From: Mucilaginibacter celer
GTDB taxonomy: Bacteria > Bacteroidota > Bacteroidia > Sphingobacteriales > Sphingobacteriaceae
Direction: 5' to 3'
NCBI RefSeq assembly: GCF_003576455.2
Contig: NZ_CP032869.1
Location: 1,860,001 to 1,924,000, forward strand
DNA length: 64,000 nucleotides
The translations under genes were made by a program, and so were the position numbers. The notes below the pieces were generated by a model. The model ran no database searches. It saw nothing but the letters and a program-made list of their open reading frames with translations, and was not told the DNA's origin. Position 1 is the first letter of the stretch, and each line of letters begins with the position of its first letter. Of this stretch, positions 8,260-17,578 are shown piece after piece.

Positions 8260-10704
8260 TTAAATAATACGGTAGGTTTTACCGGGCTGGGTTTTTAAAT
8301 CATAAAGCCAGCTTTCGGGCAATTTTACCGACAAATCCTTTTCGTTTTGATGGATGATGGGTTTTTGAATATCAATTATCCTGTAAAGCGGATTGCTGTT
8401 TTGGCCCAAAGCTTTTTTTAGGATACTGTTTGTGATTTGTTGATTTGCCCTGATGCGGCAATTGCCGCCAATGCCGGAGTGGATAACCAGTTTGGTAATG
8501 CGATGATCGGCCCATTCCATGTCTACTGTAAAGCCGCCTCGGGCCGCAAGGCCGGATACGCTTCCTGTTTTCCAGTCATCTGGTATGGCGGGCAGAAGAT
8601 GAATTGAACCGTCATAACTTTGTAGCAACATTTCGGCAATGCCGGATGTGCAGCCAAAGTTTCCATCAATCTGGAATGGGGGGTGGGCATCAAAAAAGTT
8701 GGGATACGTGCCGCCCGACCTGCCGGTTACCGGCTTGATCTGGTCTTTTATCAATTTGTAAGCATGATTACCATCAAGCAAATGTGCCCACAGGTTAATT
8801 TTCCAGGCCATCGACCAACCGGTGGAAACATCACCACGGTAAAGCAGCGAATTTTTGGCGGCACTAAAAAGTTCAGGAGCCCGGTACGGAGAGATCTGGT
8901 TACCTGGAAACAGGCCGTAAAGATGCGATACATGCCGGTGATCATCGTCGGTACGGTCAAGGTCGTCAAGCCATTCCTGTAGCTGGCCGTATTTACCAAC
9001 CTGCATAGGCGGTAATTTAGCCCGGAGAACCGCAAGACTATCTGCAAAGCTTTTATCATTCTTTAAATCGCCGGCGGCATGTATTATTTCGGTAAATAAA
9101 CCGTAAACAAGCTGGTTATCCATCGTTGCGCCGGCAGTAACAGATACCCCATCGCGGCCAGGAATGTATTCATGCTCGGGCGATACCGACGGAGATACTA
9201 CAAGCCATCCGTGATCAGGTTCTTTTTGAAGTACATCCATAAGGTATCGGGCCGCACCTTTCATCACCGGGTAATATTTTGCAAGAAATGCCTTATCGCC
9301 TGTAAAAAGATAATGCTCCCAGATATGCTGGCATAACCAGGCATTAGAGGTAGGCCATAACCCCCAGAAGGCCCCGTCAACAATACCGGTTATCCGCCAG
9401 ATATCGGTATTATGGTGAAGCATCCATCCTCGGGCACCGTACATCACCTTAGCCTCGGCTTTCCCCGTAACTGAAACATCACTTATCAAATCGAACAAGG
9501 GGCCGTTCAACTCCGGAAGCCGGGTGGTTTCACTGGGCCAGTAATTCATTTCTGTGTTGATGTTTATGGTATACTTGCTGTCCCAGGGCCCTTTTAATTC
9601 ACCGTTCCAGATCCCCTGAAGATTGGCAGCCTGTGAGCCCGGTTGCGAAGAACAGATTAACAGGTATCTCCCGAACTGAAAATAGAGTTCGGCAAGCTGT
9701 GCATCATCATTGGTGGCAAAATTCCGGATCCGCTCGTCAGTTGGCTGCACAGCCGCAGAACCAAGGTTTAGTTTTACCCGGTTAAAGTACGATTGAAAAA
9801 GCTGCACATGGCTGCGGTGCAACTCATCAAAACTACGCGGATAAGCCTTATCCATAATGTTCATGGCCCGGCTAAGCGCATTGGCAGAAATGTTATGGTA
9901 GTTAACAAAATTGGTAGCCATCGACAAATAAATGACTGCACTGTTAGCCTTTGATATAGCGATGCCCGCAGTATCAACCTCAACAGTACCGCCATCAGAT
10001 TTTGCCCGGGCCAGCACATCAAACCTGATTTGTCCTTTTTGATTTTCATGATCGCTGCCCTTGCCGCTCAATATCACTGTGCCCTGCCTGCCAGTTGTTT
10101 GTACCGCCAGCGGGCTTTGAAGTTTTGCCACGCAGTTAATCATCCCTGGTTTATCGGCAGATAGCCGAACCATCAGTACATTGCCCGAAAATGAAGTGAA
10201 AAATTCGCGTTTATAATGAACGCCATTGCTGGTATAACTCACTGTGGCGGTGGCGTTGGAAATATCCAGATCCCGCCGGTAATCAGTAACATCTTCATGT
10301 CCAGAAAAATTAATATAAAGGTTCCCGGCCAGTTGGTAGGGCATACCGCTGTTGCCTTTAGGGCCGAGGTATTTGTTGGCAGCCTGCTGCGCTTCGGTAT
10401 ACTTTTTCTGCGCGAGTAGGGCCCTTACCTCGTCAATATGTGGTTTTGCTGCTGAGTCAATGGTATTATTAGGGCCTCCGCCCCAAATAGTGGCTTCGTT
10501 AAGTTGCACGCGTTCCTGAGCCGGGTTACCGAAAATCATTCCTCCAATACGGCCGTTGCCGATAGGCAAAGCCTGATTCCAGTTGGCTGCCGGCTGATTG
10601 TACCATAACTTGTTCCGGTTAATACCAGTTTGCCCCTGTGCCAAAGAAGAAAAGGCAATTGCTATGCCCAACAACAAGATCTGTTTTTTAGGAAATGTAA
10701 TCAT
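8260..10704 (-). CDS. GH95 family alpha-L-fucosidase
   Basis: 814 residues, full length for GH95 (about 780-820). It has a Sec signal peptide (residues 1-24, ending LAQGQ) and the N-terminal domain signature WNQALPIGNGRIGGMIFG, then LNEATIWGG. The (alpha/alpha)6 catalytic barrel includes the NINTEMNYWPSE motif (Asn381/Asn383 match the catalytic asparagines of GH95), GQLQEWLDD (Glu577, likely catalytic acid) and QIDGNFG (Asp680). GH95 enzymes release alpha-1,2-linked (also galactosyl) L-sugars from glycans such as xyloglucan side chains or mucin. It probably acts in the periplasm. It stands alone on the minus strand beside a decayed hydrolase. Confidence 0.93.
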   Translation of the reverse strand: MITFPKKQILLLGIAIAFSSLAQGQTGINRNKLWYNQPAANWNQALPIGNGRIGGMIFGNPAQERVQLNEATIWGGGPNNTIDSAAKPHIDEVRALLAQKKYTEAQQAANKYLGPKGNSGMPYQLAGNLYINFSGHEDVTDYRRDLDISNATATVSYTSNGVHYKREFFTSFSGNVLMVRLSADKPGMINCVAKLQSPLAVQTTGRQGTVILSGKGSDHENQKGQIRFDVLARAKSDGGTVEVDTAGIAISKANSAVIYLSMATNFVNYHNISANALSRAMNIMDKAYPRSFDELHRSHVQLFQSYFNRVKLNLGSAAVQPTDERIRNFATNDDAQLAELYFQFGRYLLICSSQPGSQAANLQGIWNGELKGPWDSKYTININTEMNYWPSETTRLPELNGPLFDLISDVSVTGKAEAKVMYGARGWMLHHNTDIWRITGIVDGAFWGLWPTSNAWLCQHIWEHYLFTGDKAFLAKYYPVMKGAARYLMDVLQKEPDHGWLVVSPSVSPEHEYIPGRDGVSVTAGATMDNQLVYGLFTEIIHAAGDLKNDKSFADSLAVLRAKLPPMQVGKYGQLQEWLDDLDRTDDDHRHVSHLYGLFPGNQISPYRAPELFSAAKNSLLYRGDVSTGWSMAWKINLWAHLLDGNHAYKLIKDQIKPVTGRSGGTYPNFFDAHPPFQIDGNFGCTSGIAEMLLQSYDGSIHLLPAIPDDWKTGSVSGLAARGGFTVDMEWADHRITKLVIHSGIGGNCRIRANQQITNSILKKALGQNSNPLYRIIDIQKPIIHQNEKDLSVKLPESWLYDLKTQPGKTYRII

Positions 10705-10993
10705 GAATTAAGTATATGAGGTTTCACTGGTCTGTTTTAATTGCAGATGTTAATCAAATATCGGCAACGCGACACTAAAGTAATATAGTGAAGGTGCACA
10801 GGATGCAAGTAATCGACATGGATATACCAATTTTGTTCTGTCGGGGGTTTAATCATTGAATGTGCGTTAGCAAATTTTAAAATTCCTGATAAGGCTTGCC
10901 CTGCCGGGTACAGCCTGGTAAACATTTAGGTACTTTAGATTTATTATAGCTTTTGTTTAAACGATTTTTGCTTACAGTTAATAAAAACTGCCA

Positions 10994-11566
10994 ATGAACC
11001 TGCTGATACCAACAATAAAGAGCCTGATTAAGATCAGCAACGATGAAGAAGAAATTATAAATGGCTTATTCAAGCCGCTTCTCTTGAAATCAGGCGAGTA
11101 TTTCCTGGAACAGGGACACCTATGCCGGTACGTCGGTTTTATTGAGAAGGGATTGCTGCGCTACCACATCAGTGATGACGGCGACCAGAAAACCTTGTAT
11201 TTTAATAAGGAAGGTGAGTTTACCTGCAACTATCAAAGCTTCCTGCCGCGCGAACCTTCCAATACAAGTATCCAGGCTATTGAAGATACCTCCTTGCTGG
11301 TTATTAGCTACGAAAACCTGCAACGGCTGTATACTACCGTAACCGAAGGCAACAAACTGGGGCGTTTAGCCATCGAAGTAGTTTTTTTAAACCACTTGCG
11401 GCAGCTGAAATCATTTTACAAAGATTCGCCTACTGCCCGGTACCGGCAATTTCTGCAGGCTTATCCCGATCTTGTGCAAAGGATTCCGCAGTATTATATT
11501 GCCTCATATGTCGGGATCAAGCCGCAATCGTTGTCACGGATCAGAAAGCGGATGGTAAGCCATTAG
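10994..11566 (+). CDS. Crp/Fnr family transcriptional regulator
   Basis: 190 residues. An N-terminal cyclic-nucleotide-binding beta-roll (about 20-120: LLLKSGEYFLEQGHLCRYVGF, then GFIEKGLLRYHI) is followed by a helical linker and a short C-terminal helix-turn-helix (YIASYVGIKPQSLSRIRKRM). There is no cysteine cluster for an Fe-S centre, so it is not an oxygen sensor of the FNR type. The type is very common in Bacteroidota, usually next to the small genes it controls; the DUF4267 gene follows 64 bp downstream. Ligand unknown. Confidence 0.88.
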   Translation: MNLLIPTIKSLIKISNDEEEIINGLFKPLLLKSGEYFLEQGHLCRYVGFIEKGLLRYHISDDGDQKTLYFNKEGEFTCNYQSFLPREPSNTSIQAIEDTSLLVISYENLQRLYTTVTEGNKLGRLAIEVVFLNHLRQLKSFYKDSPTARYRQFLQAYPDLVQRIPQYYIASYVGIKPQSLSRIRKRMVSH

Positions 11567-11630
11567 TTAACCGAGGTGAACGAAAAGGGCCGATTCGAAC
11601 CGGAAATTTGTGTTATAAATAATTAAAAAA

Positions 11631-12047
11631 ATGGAAACACAAATTAAGCAACATCGTTGGGGCATCCGCTCCGCTTCGTATTGGATCACATTCATTTTGG
11701 CGCTCGGTATTATTTTTATCGGCGTCCGTTTTATTTTGCAGCCCCAGGTAGGTGCCGTAGGCTATGGCATACCATTTAATAATGAACATGATAACGCCTA
11801 CGGCAAAATAAAGGGCATCCGCGATATTTTTTCAGGAATTGTTTTACTGCCCCTGCTGTTAAAGCGTATGCAAAATGCTGCCGCCTGGGTATTTACCATG
11901 ACCATTGTTGTTCCCCTTGGCGATTTTTTCATCGTTCTGACAACAAATGGTCCAAAGGATATGGAGCATCTTTTGATTCATGGTATTACGGCTTTTGTTA
12001 TGATCGTCAACAGCTTCCTTTTGTTTAAAAATCAGACGCAGGAGTAA
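11631..12047 (+). CDS. DUF4267 domain small membrane protein
   Basis: 138 residues with four predicted hydrophobic segments (SYWITFILALGIIFIGVRF, the DIFSGIVLLPLLL segment, AWVFTMTIVVPLGDFFIV, and a last one before the C-terminus). The pattern GYGIPF...KGIRDIFSG fits DUF4267. The function of this family is unknown. It follows the Crp-like regulator on the same strand, which suggests that the regulator controls it. Confidence 0.75.
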   Translation: METQIKQHRWGIRSASYWITFILALGIIFIGVRFILQPQVGAVGYGIPFNNEHDNAYGKIKGIRDIFSGIVLLPLLLKRMQNAAAWVFTMTIVVPLGDFFIVLTTNGPKDMEHLLIHGITAFVMIVNSFLLFKNQTQE

Positions 12048-12244
12048 AGTATTCCATCTCTTAATCGGATTGGAGGCGGCGTGATTTTGATATGCTGCCC
12101 CGGTTCCCTAAAGTATAATAAAAAACAAATACCACTATCTGTGTTGTTTATATCGATGAATTGTCCCTGAATGAACCCGGCTCATTACAAAATGGGTCGG
12201 TGATTTCAGGTAACAAGAATTTAAAATCATCATTAGTCATAAAT

Positions 12245-12595
12245 ATGGACAACAAAGAAATATTGCTCAAAGCAAACGCCATGGTAGCCGAAGGAAATAA
12301 CGAAGGCTTCCTGTCATTCTGCACAGACGATGTAATATGGGAATTTATAGGCGACCGGAAACTTGAGGGAAAAGAAGCGGTGCGGAAGTATATGGCTGGG
12401 GTATACGCACAGCCACCGAAGTTTGAGGTAGAGAATTTGATTGCTGAAGCAGATTTTGTAACCGTAACAGGTAAAATCAGCTTAAAAAATGAGCAGGGTA
12501 GGGTTATTGATTACGCTTATTGCGATGTCTGGAAATTCAGCCATGGTAAGATGGCGGAATTAAAAGCTTTCGTTATCGAGGTTAAACCTGAATAA
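12245..12595 (+). CDS. SnoaL-like / NTF2-fold protein
   Basis: The frame is open from 12161, but the ATG at 12245 gives a normal NTF2-like start (MDNKEILLKANAMVAEGN), so I choose 116 residues over 144. Features are the helix followed by FLSFCTDDVIWEFIGD, then GKEAVRKYM and the beta-sheet segment DYAYCDVWKFSHGKMAELKAF. Members of this fold bind small hydrophobic ligands or catalyse isomerisation or hydration; nothing here specifies a substrate. No signal peptide, so it is cytoplasmic. Confidence 0.8.
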   Translation: MDNKEILLKANAMVAEGNNEGFLSFCTDDVIWEFIGDRKLEGKEAVRKYMAGVYAQPPKFEVENLIAEADFVTVTGKISLKNEQGRVIDYAYCDVWKFSHGKMAELKAFVIEVKPE

Positions 12596-12643
12596 CTATC
12601 CGAATAAATATAACTTGCCTGAAAAATGTTTCTGCCCGGCGTA

Positions 12644-14170
12644 CTACTGGCTATACCGCTGTTGCAGATCAGAAATAAAGTCAAATTCTTCGGCTACTTT
12701 TGTTATCAGGCTTTCAAATACTTTAAAGTACTGGGCATATACCTCATGATTTTTGGCGTTGGGTAGATAGGTTTGGTGCATGGTAACCGTTTTGGAAGCT
12801 TCTTCTAACGAGGGATAAATACCCATCTCGGTTGCGCTTAGCAAAAATGCACCTTTGCCTATACTGTCGGCATGGCTTAATGTGCTAACGGGTTTGTTAA
12901 ATATATCGGCAATTATCTGGGTGCAAAACGGGATGGACGCAAAACTGCCGTTGATAGACAGGCTTTCGATATGGCGGTGTTGCTCCAGGGTGCGGCCAAT
13001 GCTGTACATCTCAAATAAGATTCCCTCAATGGTGGCGCGGATAAAATGTTTGCGCTCGTGCCGGATATTGACGCCAAAATAACATCCTCTCGAATTCGGG
13101 TTCCAGATGGGCGCCCGCTCGCCGTGTAAAAACGGAAGAAAGATTAATCCGCCCGATCCAACTTCTACGCCCGCAGCTTCCTCTATGAGCATCTCCATTG
13201 ATTGATCGATATCAAAAGCTTCCCTAAAATCGCCAAATTGTTTGGCAAACCAATTGAATATCACACCGCCATTGCTGGTAGGCCCACCGGTAATAATATG
13301 CTTTTCGGTAAGCAGGTAGTTAAAAATTTGCTGTTTAGGGTCTTCTATTATTTTATCGCCTATAATCCGGAATGCGCCGCTATCTTCAATAGTAATGGTA
13401 GCCATACGGTTTTTCCATACGCCGGCCCCAAGGGTGGCCAGGCAACCATCGCTCGATCCGATCAGGATTTTAACCGTTGGCTGCAATTTTAATACCCTTT
13501 GATATTCTTTTTTCAGCGTTAAATCCGAATAGAAAACAGGATGCAGATCAGGTAATTCTTCCGGGGTTATTCCTGCAAAGTTCAATGCTGCCTCGTCCCA
13601 GGTTAAATTGTGGATGTTCATTAACCCGGTTGCAGAGGCGATGCTGTAATCTATCACACAGGCACCGGTCAGTTGCTGAATGATGTAGGTTTTAATAGGC
13701 ATAAATTTCTTAGCCATCCTGAATTTCTCTGGTTCGTGATTCTTCATCCAGGCAATTTTTATTAATGATGACATGGGGTGGATAGGGGTTCCGGTAGCTT
13801 TATAAATTTCCTCGCCCAGGCTGCTCTTTTTAAGATCGGCGGCCTCTTTTTTACCCCGGTTATCTGCCCAGGTAATGGCGTTGCCCAATGGTATGCCATC
13901 TTTATCTACAGCCAGTAAACTATGCATAGATGAGCCGAAGCAAATACAGGTTACCGTATATTTTTTTGGGTAGATTTTTTCAATAAGCAGGTTTTTTAAA
14001 ATATAGAGCATGGTAATAAACATCTGCTCCGGATCCTGCTCGCTGTGATCAGGCTGTTCATGAAAGGTGGGGTAATGCCCCTTAGACGAACTGATTAAAT
14101 TACCGGAAAGATCAAAGGCGCAAACCCGTACAGCGGCAGTGCCCATTTCTATAATGACGATACAATTCAT
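12644..14170 (-). CDS. gntK: Gluconokinase-like FGGY carbohydrate kinase
   Basis: 508 residues, the usual FGGY length. The N-terminal ATPase fold begins EMGTAAVRVCAFDLSG; the motif CFGSSMHSLLAVDKDG followed by AITWADNRG is typical of the Bacillus-type FGGY gluconokinase. A second domain contains LIGSSDGCLATLGAG and FLPFLHGERAPIWNPNSRG, and the C-terminal phosphate-binding part has ESLSINGSFASIPFCTQIIAD. The product would phosphorylate gluconate (or a related aldonate) to the 6-phosphate. It follows the AraC gene with a 4-bp ATGA overlap (translational coupling) and faces the aldonate cluster, so gluconate is the likely substrate. Another FGGY substrate such as xylulose is possible. Confidence 0.8.
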   Translation of the reverse strand: MNCIVIIEMGTAAVRVCAFDLSGNLISSSKGHYPTFHEQPDHSEQDPEQMFITMLYILKNLLIEKIYPKKYTVTCICFGSSMHSLLAVDKDGIPLGNAITWADNRGKKEAADLKKSSLGEEIYKATGTPIHPMSSLIKIAWMKNHEPEKFRMAKKFMPIKTYIIQQLTGACVIDYSIASATGLMNIHNLTWDEAALNFAGITPEELPDLHPVFYSDLTLKKEYQRVLKLQPTVKILIGSSDGCLATLGAGVWKNRMATITIEDSGAFRIIGDKIIEDPKQQIFNYLLTEKHIITGGPTSNGGVIFNWFAKQFGDFREAFDIDQSMEMLIEEAAGVEVGSGGLIFLPFLHGERAPIWNPNSRGCYFGVNIRHERKHFIRATIEGILFEMYSIGRTLEQHRHIESLSINGSFASIPFCTQIIADIFNKPVSTLSHADSIGKGAFLLSATEMGIYPSLEEASKTVTMHQTYLPNAKNHEVYAQYFKVFESLITKVAEEFDFISDLQQRYSQ

Positions 14171-15060
14171 GATGTATACTGATAATCTGGTGTTTTATTT
14201 TTTCTAAACTCGCTTGGGGTGTACCCGGTGAGTTTTTTAAATGTTGTAGAGAAATGCTGCGACGAATAAAAGCCCGTGCTTAGCGCTATGTCGGTAACAT
14301 TCACCTCTGTTTTTTTAAGCAGTTTGGTTGCTTCGGTTATCCTGATGTTGATTAAATAGTTCAGCGGCGAAAAGCCGGAGTAGCTTTTTACCTTTTCGGT
14401 AAAGGCTGTGGTGCCCATGCCGGTAAGAGCAGCCATTTCTTCCACCGTCCATTGGTGGGCAAGATTTTGCCGCAATGTTTGCTCCAGCTTCAGGAATGTT
14501 TGTGGGAAATCCCTCCGGGAATTATTTTGCCTGATCAGTTGCCTGCTGATCAATACAAAAAGTTCATCAAGTAACTGGTTTACACGGGTGTAAAAGCCCA
14601 CTTCCTCATTTTGCAATTCCTGCTGCAAATTCTGCATCAGTAAATGCGCTTCTTTCAGTTTTAAAACCAGTTGCTGTTTATTTACCAGTAAAATCTGGTT
14701 AATGGCTAATTTTTCTTTTTTGGTAAGTCCGCTCCATTTTCCCAGTAAAAGCTTTCCGCAATCTTCGGTCGAGATCTTGATCCAGAATAACATACCGATA
14801 TTCAAAATCCCGCTTTCGCCCCCGATACGTTGCCCAGGCAGTATCACGGCAAAATCGCCTGGGTATAATGTATGTTGTTGTGAATCAATCTCCCATGTAA
14901 ATTTTCCATCTACAATATAATACAGGCAAATACAGTCAGCAACGTTGCTGTTAAAGGAATTAAGTTGGATAGTATTATTCTTTCTATGGGCAAACTCCAG
15001 AATGTGCGAAAAATGCGCAAGTTCTTTAGATATGCCCTGCCGAAGTATCAATTGATTCAT
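14167..15060 (-). CDS. AraC family transcriptional regulator
   Basis: 297 residues. The N-terminal cupin-type sensor (about 20-110) includes WEIDSQQHTLYPGDFAVILPG. The C-terminal domain holds two helix-turn-helix units: WTVEEMAALTGMGTTAFTEK and VTDIALSTGFYSSQHFSTTF, followed by the family tail TGYTPSEFRK. It is co-transcribed with the gluconokinase gene (ATGA overlap) and divergent from the aldonate catabolic genes, with about 240 bp of shared upstream DNA. It is the obvious candidate to control both directions in response to a sugar acid (inference). Confidence 0.9.
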   Translation of the reverse strand: MNQLILRQGISKELAHFSHILEFAHRKNNTIQLNSFNSNVADCICLYYIVDGKFTWEIDSQQHTLYPGDFAVILPGQRIGGESGILNIGMLFWIKISTEDCGKLLLGKWSGLTKKEKLAINQILLVNKQQLVLKLKEAHLLMQNLQQELQNEEVGFYTRVNQLLDELFVLISRQLIRQNNSRRDFPQTFLKLEQTLRQNLAHQWTVEEMAALTGMGTTAFTEKVKSYSGFSPLNYLINIRITEATKLLKKTEVNVTDIALSTGFYSSQHFSTTFKKLTGYTPSEFRKNKTPDYQYTS

Positions 15061-15303
15061 CCAGGGTTATAATTGGTATGCGTTGCCGTAATCTCCGTAC
15101 CGCAACAGCTATCGGATAGCCAATGGCATATCCATGTAAAGCAAGTTTACATAATATAAAACTAAGATTTGTATAAAAACCAACGCTGTTTTTTAATGGT
15201 ATTTTCCTGGTTTAATATTATGATACTTTGTATGTATTCATAACCAGTTATAATAATAACCAAAGCCGCTAATCCTTGAATAGTGTGCTCATTAAAATTT
15301 ATC

Positions 15304-16257
15304 ATGAAAAAATGGATTCCTTTTTTCCGCATTGCGGGTATTGTATTGCTGCATTGCTGTTTGTTTTTCAATAAAACGTTTGCGCAACAAATTTCGAGGG
15401 ATGAGCTGATCTTTCTTACTCCGGAATGGAAGGGTGAACGCTTTGCCGATGGCCGTCCTAAAGTGCCTGATGGTATTCTGGTCCGGATGAAGCAGGTAAG
15501 TATTGAAGAAGCCTGGGCTGTTTTAAAAAATGCCGGTTACGGTTACCAGATAACCGAAAACTGGCTGGTAATAAACCCCGATAGCGTGTTGGTGGGCCGC
15601 GCAGTAACCGCGGTTTTTATGCCCGCACGCCCCGATGTATGGAAAGCCATTGATGACAGGGGCAAGGCCCAGGGCAAAAAAGGGCAAAACACCTGGCCCG
15701 TGGATTTGCTGGTGAAAGGCGATGTATACGTGGCCGATCAGTTTGGCGCCCATAAAAACGGACCTACTATTGGCGATAATGTTGGCAATGCCATTTACGC
15801 AAAAACCGGCAACGGTATAGTTTACAACGGCGCGGTGAGAGACCTGCGCGGACTGAAAGAGATTGGGGGTTTTACATCCTTTGTAGAAAGCTACGACCCA
15901 TCATACCATAACCCACCCGGCGATCTGAACACCATGATCATCGGCATCAATCAGCCCACAAGGATAAAGCAGGCTACGGTGATGCCCGGAGATGTGGTTT
16001 TGGGTGAGAACGGGGTAGTGATATTTATTCCGCCGCACCTGGCCGAGAAAGTGGTAAACACCTCCGAGATTGTGAGGTTAAGGGATATGTTTGGCCACCT
16101 GCGCTTAAAAGAGGGCAAATATACAGCCGGACAAATAGACGCCCGCTGGAGCGCCGATATCGAAAAAGATTTTTCGGCATGGCTTAATGACCATATCAAC
16201 GAGTTGCCGGTACCCAAAGAGCAGATCCGGAACATCCTGAAAAACCGAACCTGGTAA
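15304..16257 (+). CDS. Exported RraA-family (HMG/CHA aldolase-like) protein
   Basis: Start chosen at the ATG at 15304, because it gives a clean Sec signal peptide (MKKWIPFF...NKTFAQQ); an in-frame start 21 bp upstream would add residues before it. 317 residues. The core, roughly residues 80-250, has the RraA signature: PVDLLVKGDVYVADQ, then GDNVGNAIYAKTGNGIVYNG and AVRDLRG, whose Arg-Asp pair and glycine are the aldolase/decarboxylase active-site positions. RraA-fold enzymes include 4-hydroxy-4-methyl-2-oxoglutarate aldolases. An exported form beside a Tat-exported sugar-acid dehydratase suggests that part of sugar-acid catabolism occurs in the periplasm. Substrate not defined. Confidence 0.78.
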   Translation: MKKWIPFFRIAGIVLLHCCLFFNKTFAQQISRDELIFLTPEWKGERFADGRPKVPDGILVRMKQVSIEEAWAVLKNAGYGYQITENWLVINPDSVLVGRAVTAVFMPARPDVWKAIDDRGKAQGKKGQNTWPVDLLVKGDVYVADQFGAHKNGPTIGDNVGNAIYAKTGNGIVYNGAVRDLRGLKEIGGFTSFVESYDPSYHNPPGDLNTMIIGINQPTRIKQATVMPGDVVLGENGVVIFIPPHLAEKVVNTSEIVRLRDMFGHLRLKEGKYTAGQIDARWSADIEKDFSAWLNDHINELPVPKEQIRNILKNRTW

Positions 16258-16283
16258 ATAAATCTATCTAAATAATATAAACT

Positions 16284-17567
16284 ATGTCAAACCATCAAAA
16301 CAGGCGCAGTTTTCTTTCGAAAACTGTATTGGCCGGTGCAGCCGTACTGGCAGCGCCATTAAATAAAACATTTGGGCAAGGGTTGATAGATGCCAAAGAG
16401 CGTACCCCGCAGGCATCATCTCCATCCGATCTTAAAATTACCGAATTTAAGTGTGCCTACGCGGGCGGTGGGCTTTTTGTAAAAATATACACCAACCAGG
16501 GTATCTGGGGCTCGGGTGAAGGAGTTGATGCCATAGCCGGAACTTATTACCTGGTTAAACGGCTGGAAAGAATGCTTAAAGGCCGCAGCCCTTTGAACCC
16601 CAACCGGATAGCCGAGGAGATACGGAAAGCCAACTTTTTCGCCGGTGCGCAATCGGGTATGTTTGTAGCCGTGCTTACTGCGGTTGAGGCGGCCCTTTGG
16701 GATTTGACCGGCAAAGCTTTGGGCTTACCGGTATACCAGTTATTAGGCGGTAAATTCCGCGATAAATGCCGTGTTTATTGCGATACGGAATTATATACAG
16801 CCACCAACCCGGTGCCCGATGATTATGCCAAGGCTGCCCGCGGAGCGGTTAACCGAGGATACACTGCCGTGAAATTCGATATCGATGATGCCCGCGACCC
16901 GAATAAATTCGACCGTTATAACTGGACTGCCAGCAACGCCGAGCTCGACAGGATGTATAATGCCATAGCCGCTGTGAGGAAGGAAGTAGGGCCAAATATT
17001 GATATATGTGTGGATATGCACGGCCGGTACGATGCCACAACCGGCCGCAGGGTTGCAAAAATGATGGAACCCCTTAATTTGATGTGGCTGGAAGAGCCTA
17101 TCCCGGCAGACAATATCGATGTATATAAAACAATAACCCAGGAAACAACCACACCTATTTGTGCCGGCGAGAATTTTTACCTGGCTTATGGCTATACCAG
17201 GCTGCTTTCGGAAGCCGGCATTGATATTGTAATGCCCGATCTGCAAAAATGCGGCGGGCTGGGCGAAGGGCAACGGATAGCCAACCTGGCCAACTTATAC
17301 TATGTGCCGTTTTCGCCGCACATGGTAGGCTCATTTCTGGGTGCAATGGCAACCGCGCATGTTTGCGCCTCGGTACCCAATTTTCACATTCTTGAGTGGC
17401 AAACGCTGAGCGACACCGAACCAAAATGGAAGGAAATAGTGCAATACGATAAACCTTTTATCGAGAAAGGCTTCCTGGTGCTGTCTGATAAACCCGGGGT
17501 AGGTGTGGAGATCAATGAGGAAGGGCTGAAGAAATACGCGATGCCCGGAGTTCCATTTTTTGCCTGA
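16284..17567 (+). CDS. Tat-exported enolase-superfamily sugar-acid dehydratase (MR/MLE family)
   Basis: 427 residues with a twin-arginine signal (NRRSFLSKTVLAGAAVLAAP). The capping domain is followed by the TIM barrel, with Lys197 (AVKFDID), metal ligands Asp244 (ICVDMHGRYD), Glu270 (MWLEEPIP) and Glu296 (ICAGENFYL), and His346 (FSPHMVGS) as likely base. These residues define mandelate racemase/muconate lactonizing relatives that dehydrate aldonates (galactonate, gluconate, mannonate types) to 2-keto-3-deoxy acids. Tat export implies folding with Mg2+ before secretion. It sits 26 bp after the RraA-like gene and 11 bp before a transporter, as part of one operon. The exact sugar acid is not known. 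Confidence 0.87.
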   Translation: MSNHQNRRSFLSKTVLAGAAVLAAPLNKTFGQGLIDAKERTPQASSPSDLKITEFKCAYAGGGLFVKIYTNQGIWGSGEGVDAIAGTYYLVKRLERMLKGRSPLNPNRIAEEIRKANFFAGAQSGMFVAVLTAVEAALWDLTGKALGLPVYQLLGGKFRDKCRVYCDTELYTATNPVPDDYAKAARGAVNRGYTAVKFDIDDARDPNKFDRYNWTASNAELDRMYNAIAAVRKEVGPNIDICVDMHGRYDATTGRRVAKMMEPLNLMWLEEPIPADNIDVYKTITQETTTPICAGENFYLAYGYTRLLSEAGIDIVMPDLQKCGGLGEGQRIANLANLYYVPFSPHMVGSFLGAMATAHVCASVPNFHILEWQTLSDTEPKWKEIVQYDKPFIEKGFLVLSDKPGVGVEINEEGLKKYAMPGVPFFA

Positions 17568-17578
17568 TCAATACCTGT

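Noticed and set aside
10737..10925. Minus-strand frame upstream of the fucosidase gene
   Set aside because: No protein-like pattern; probably just the fucosidase upstream region.
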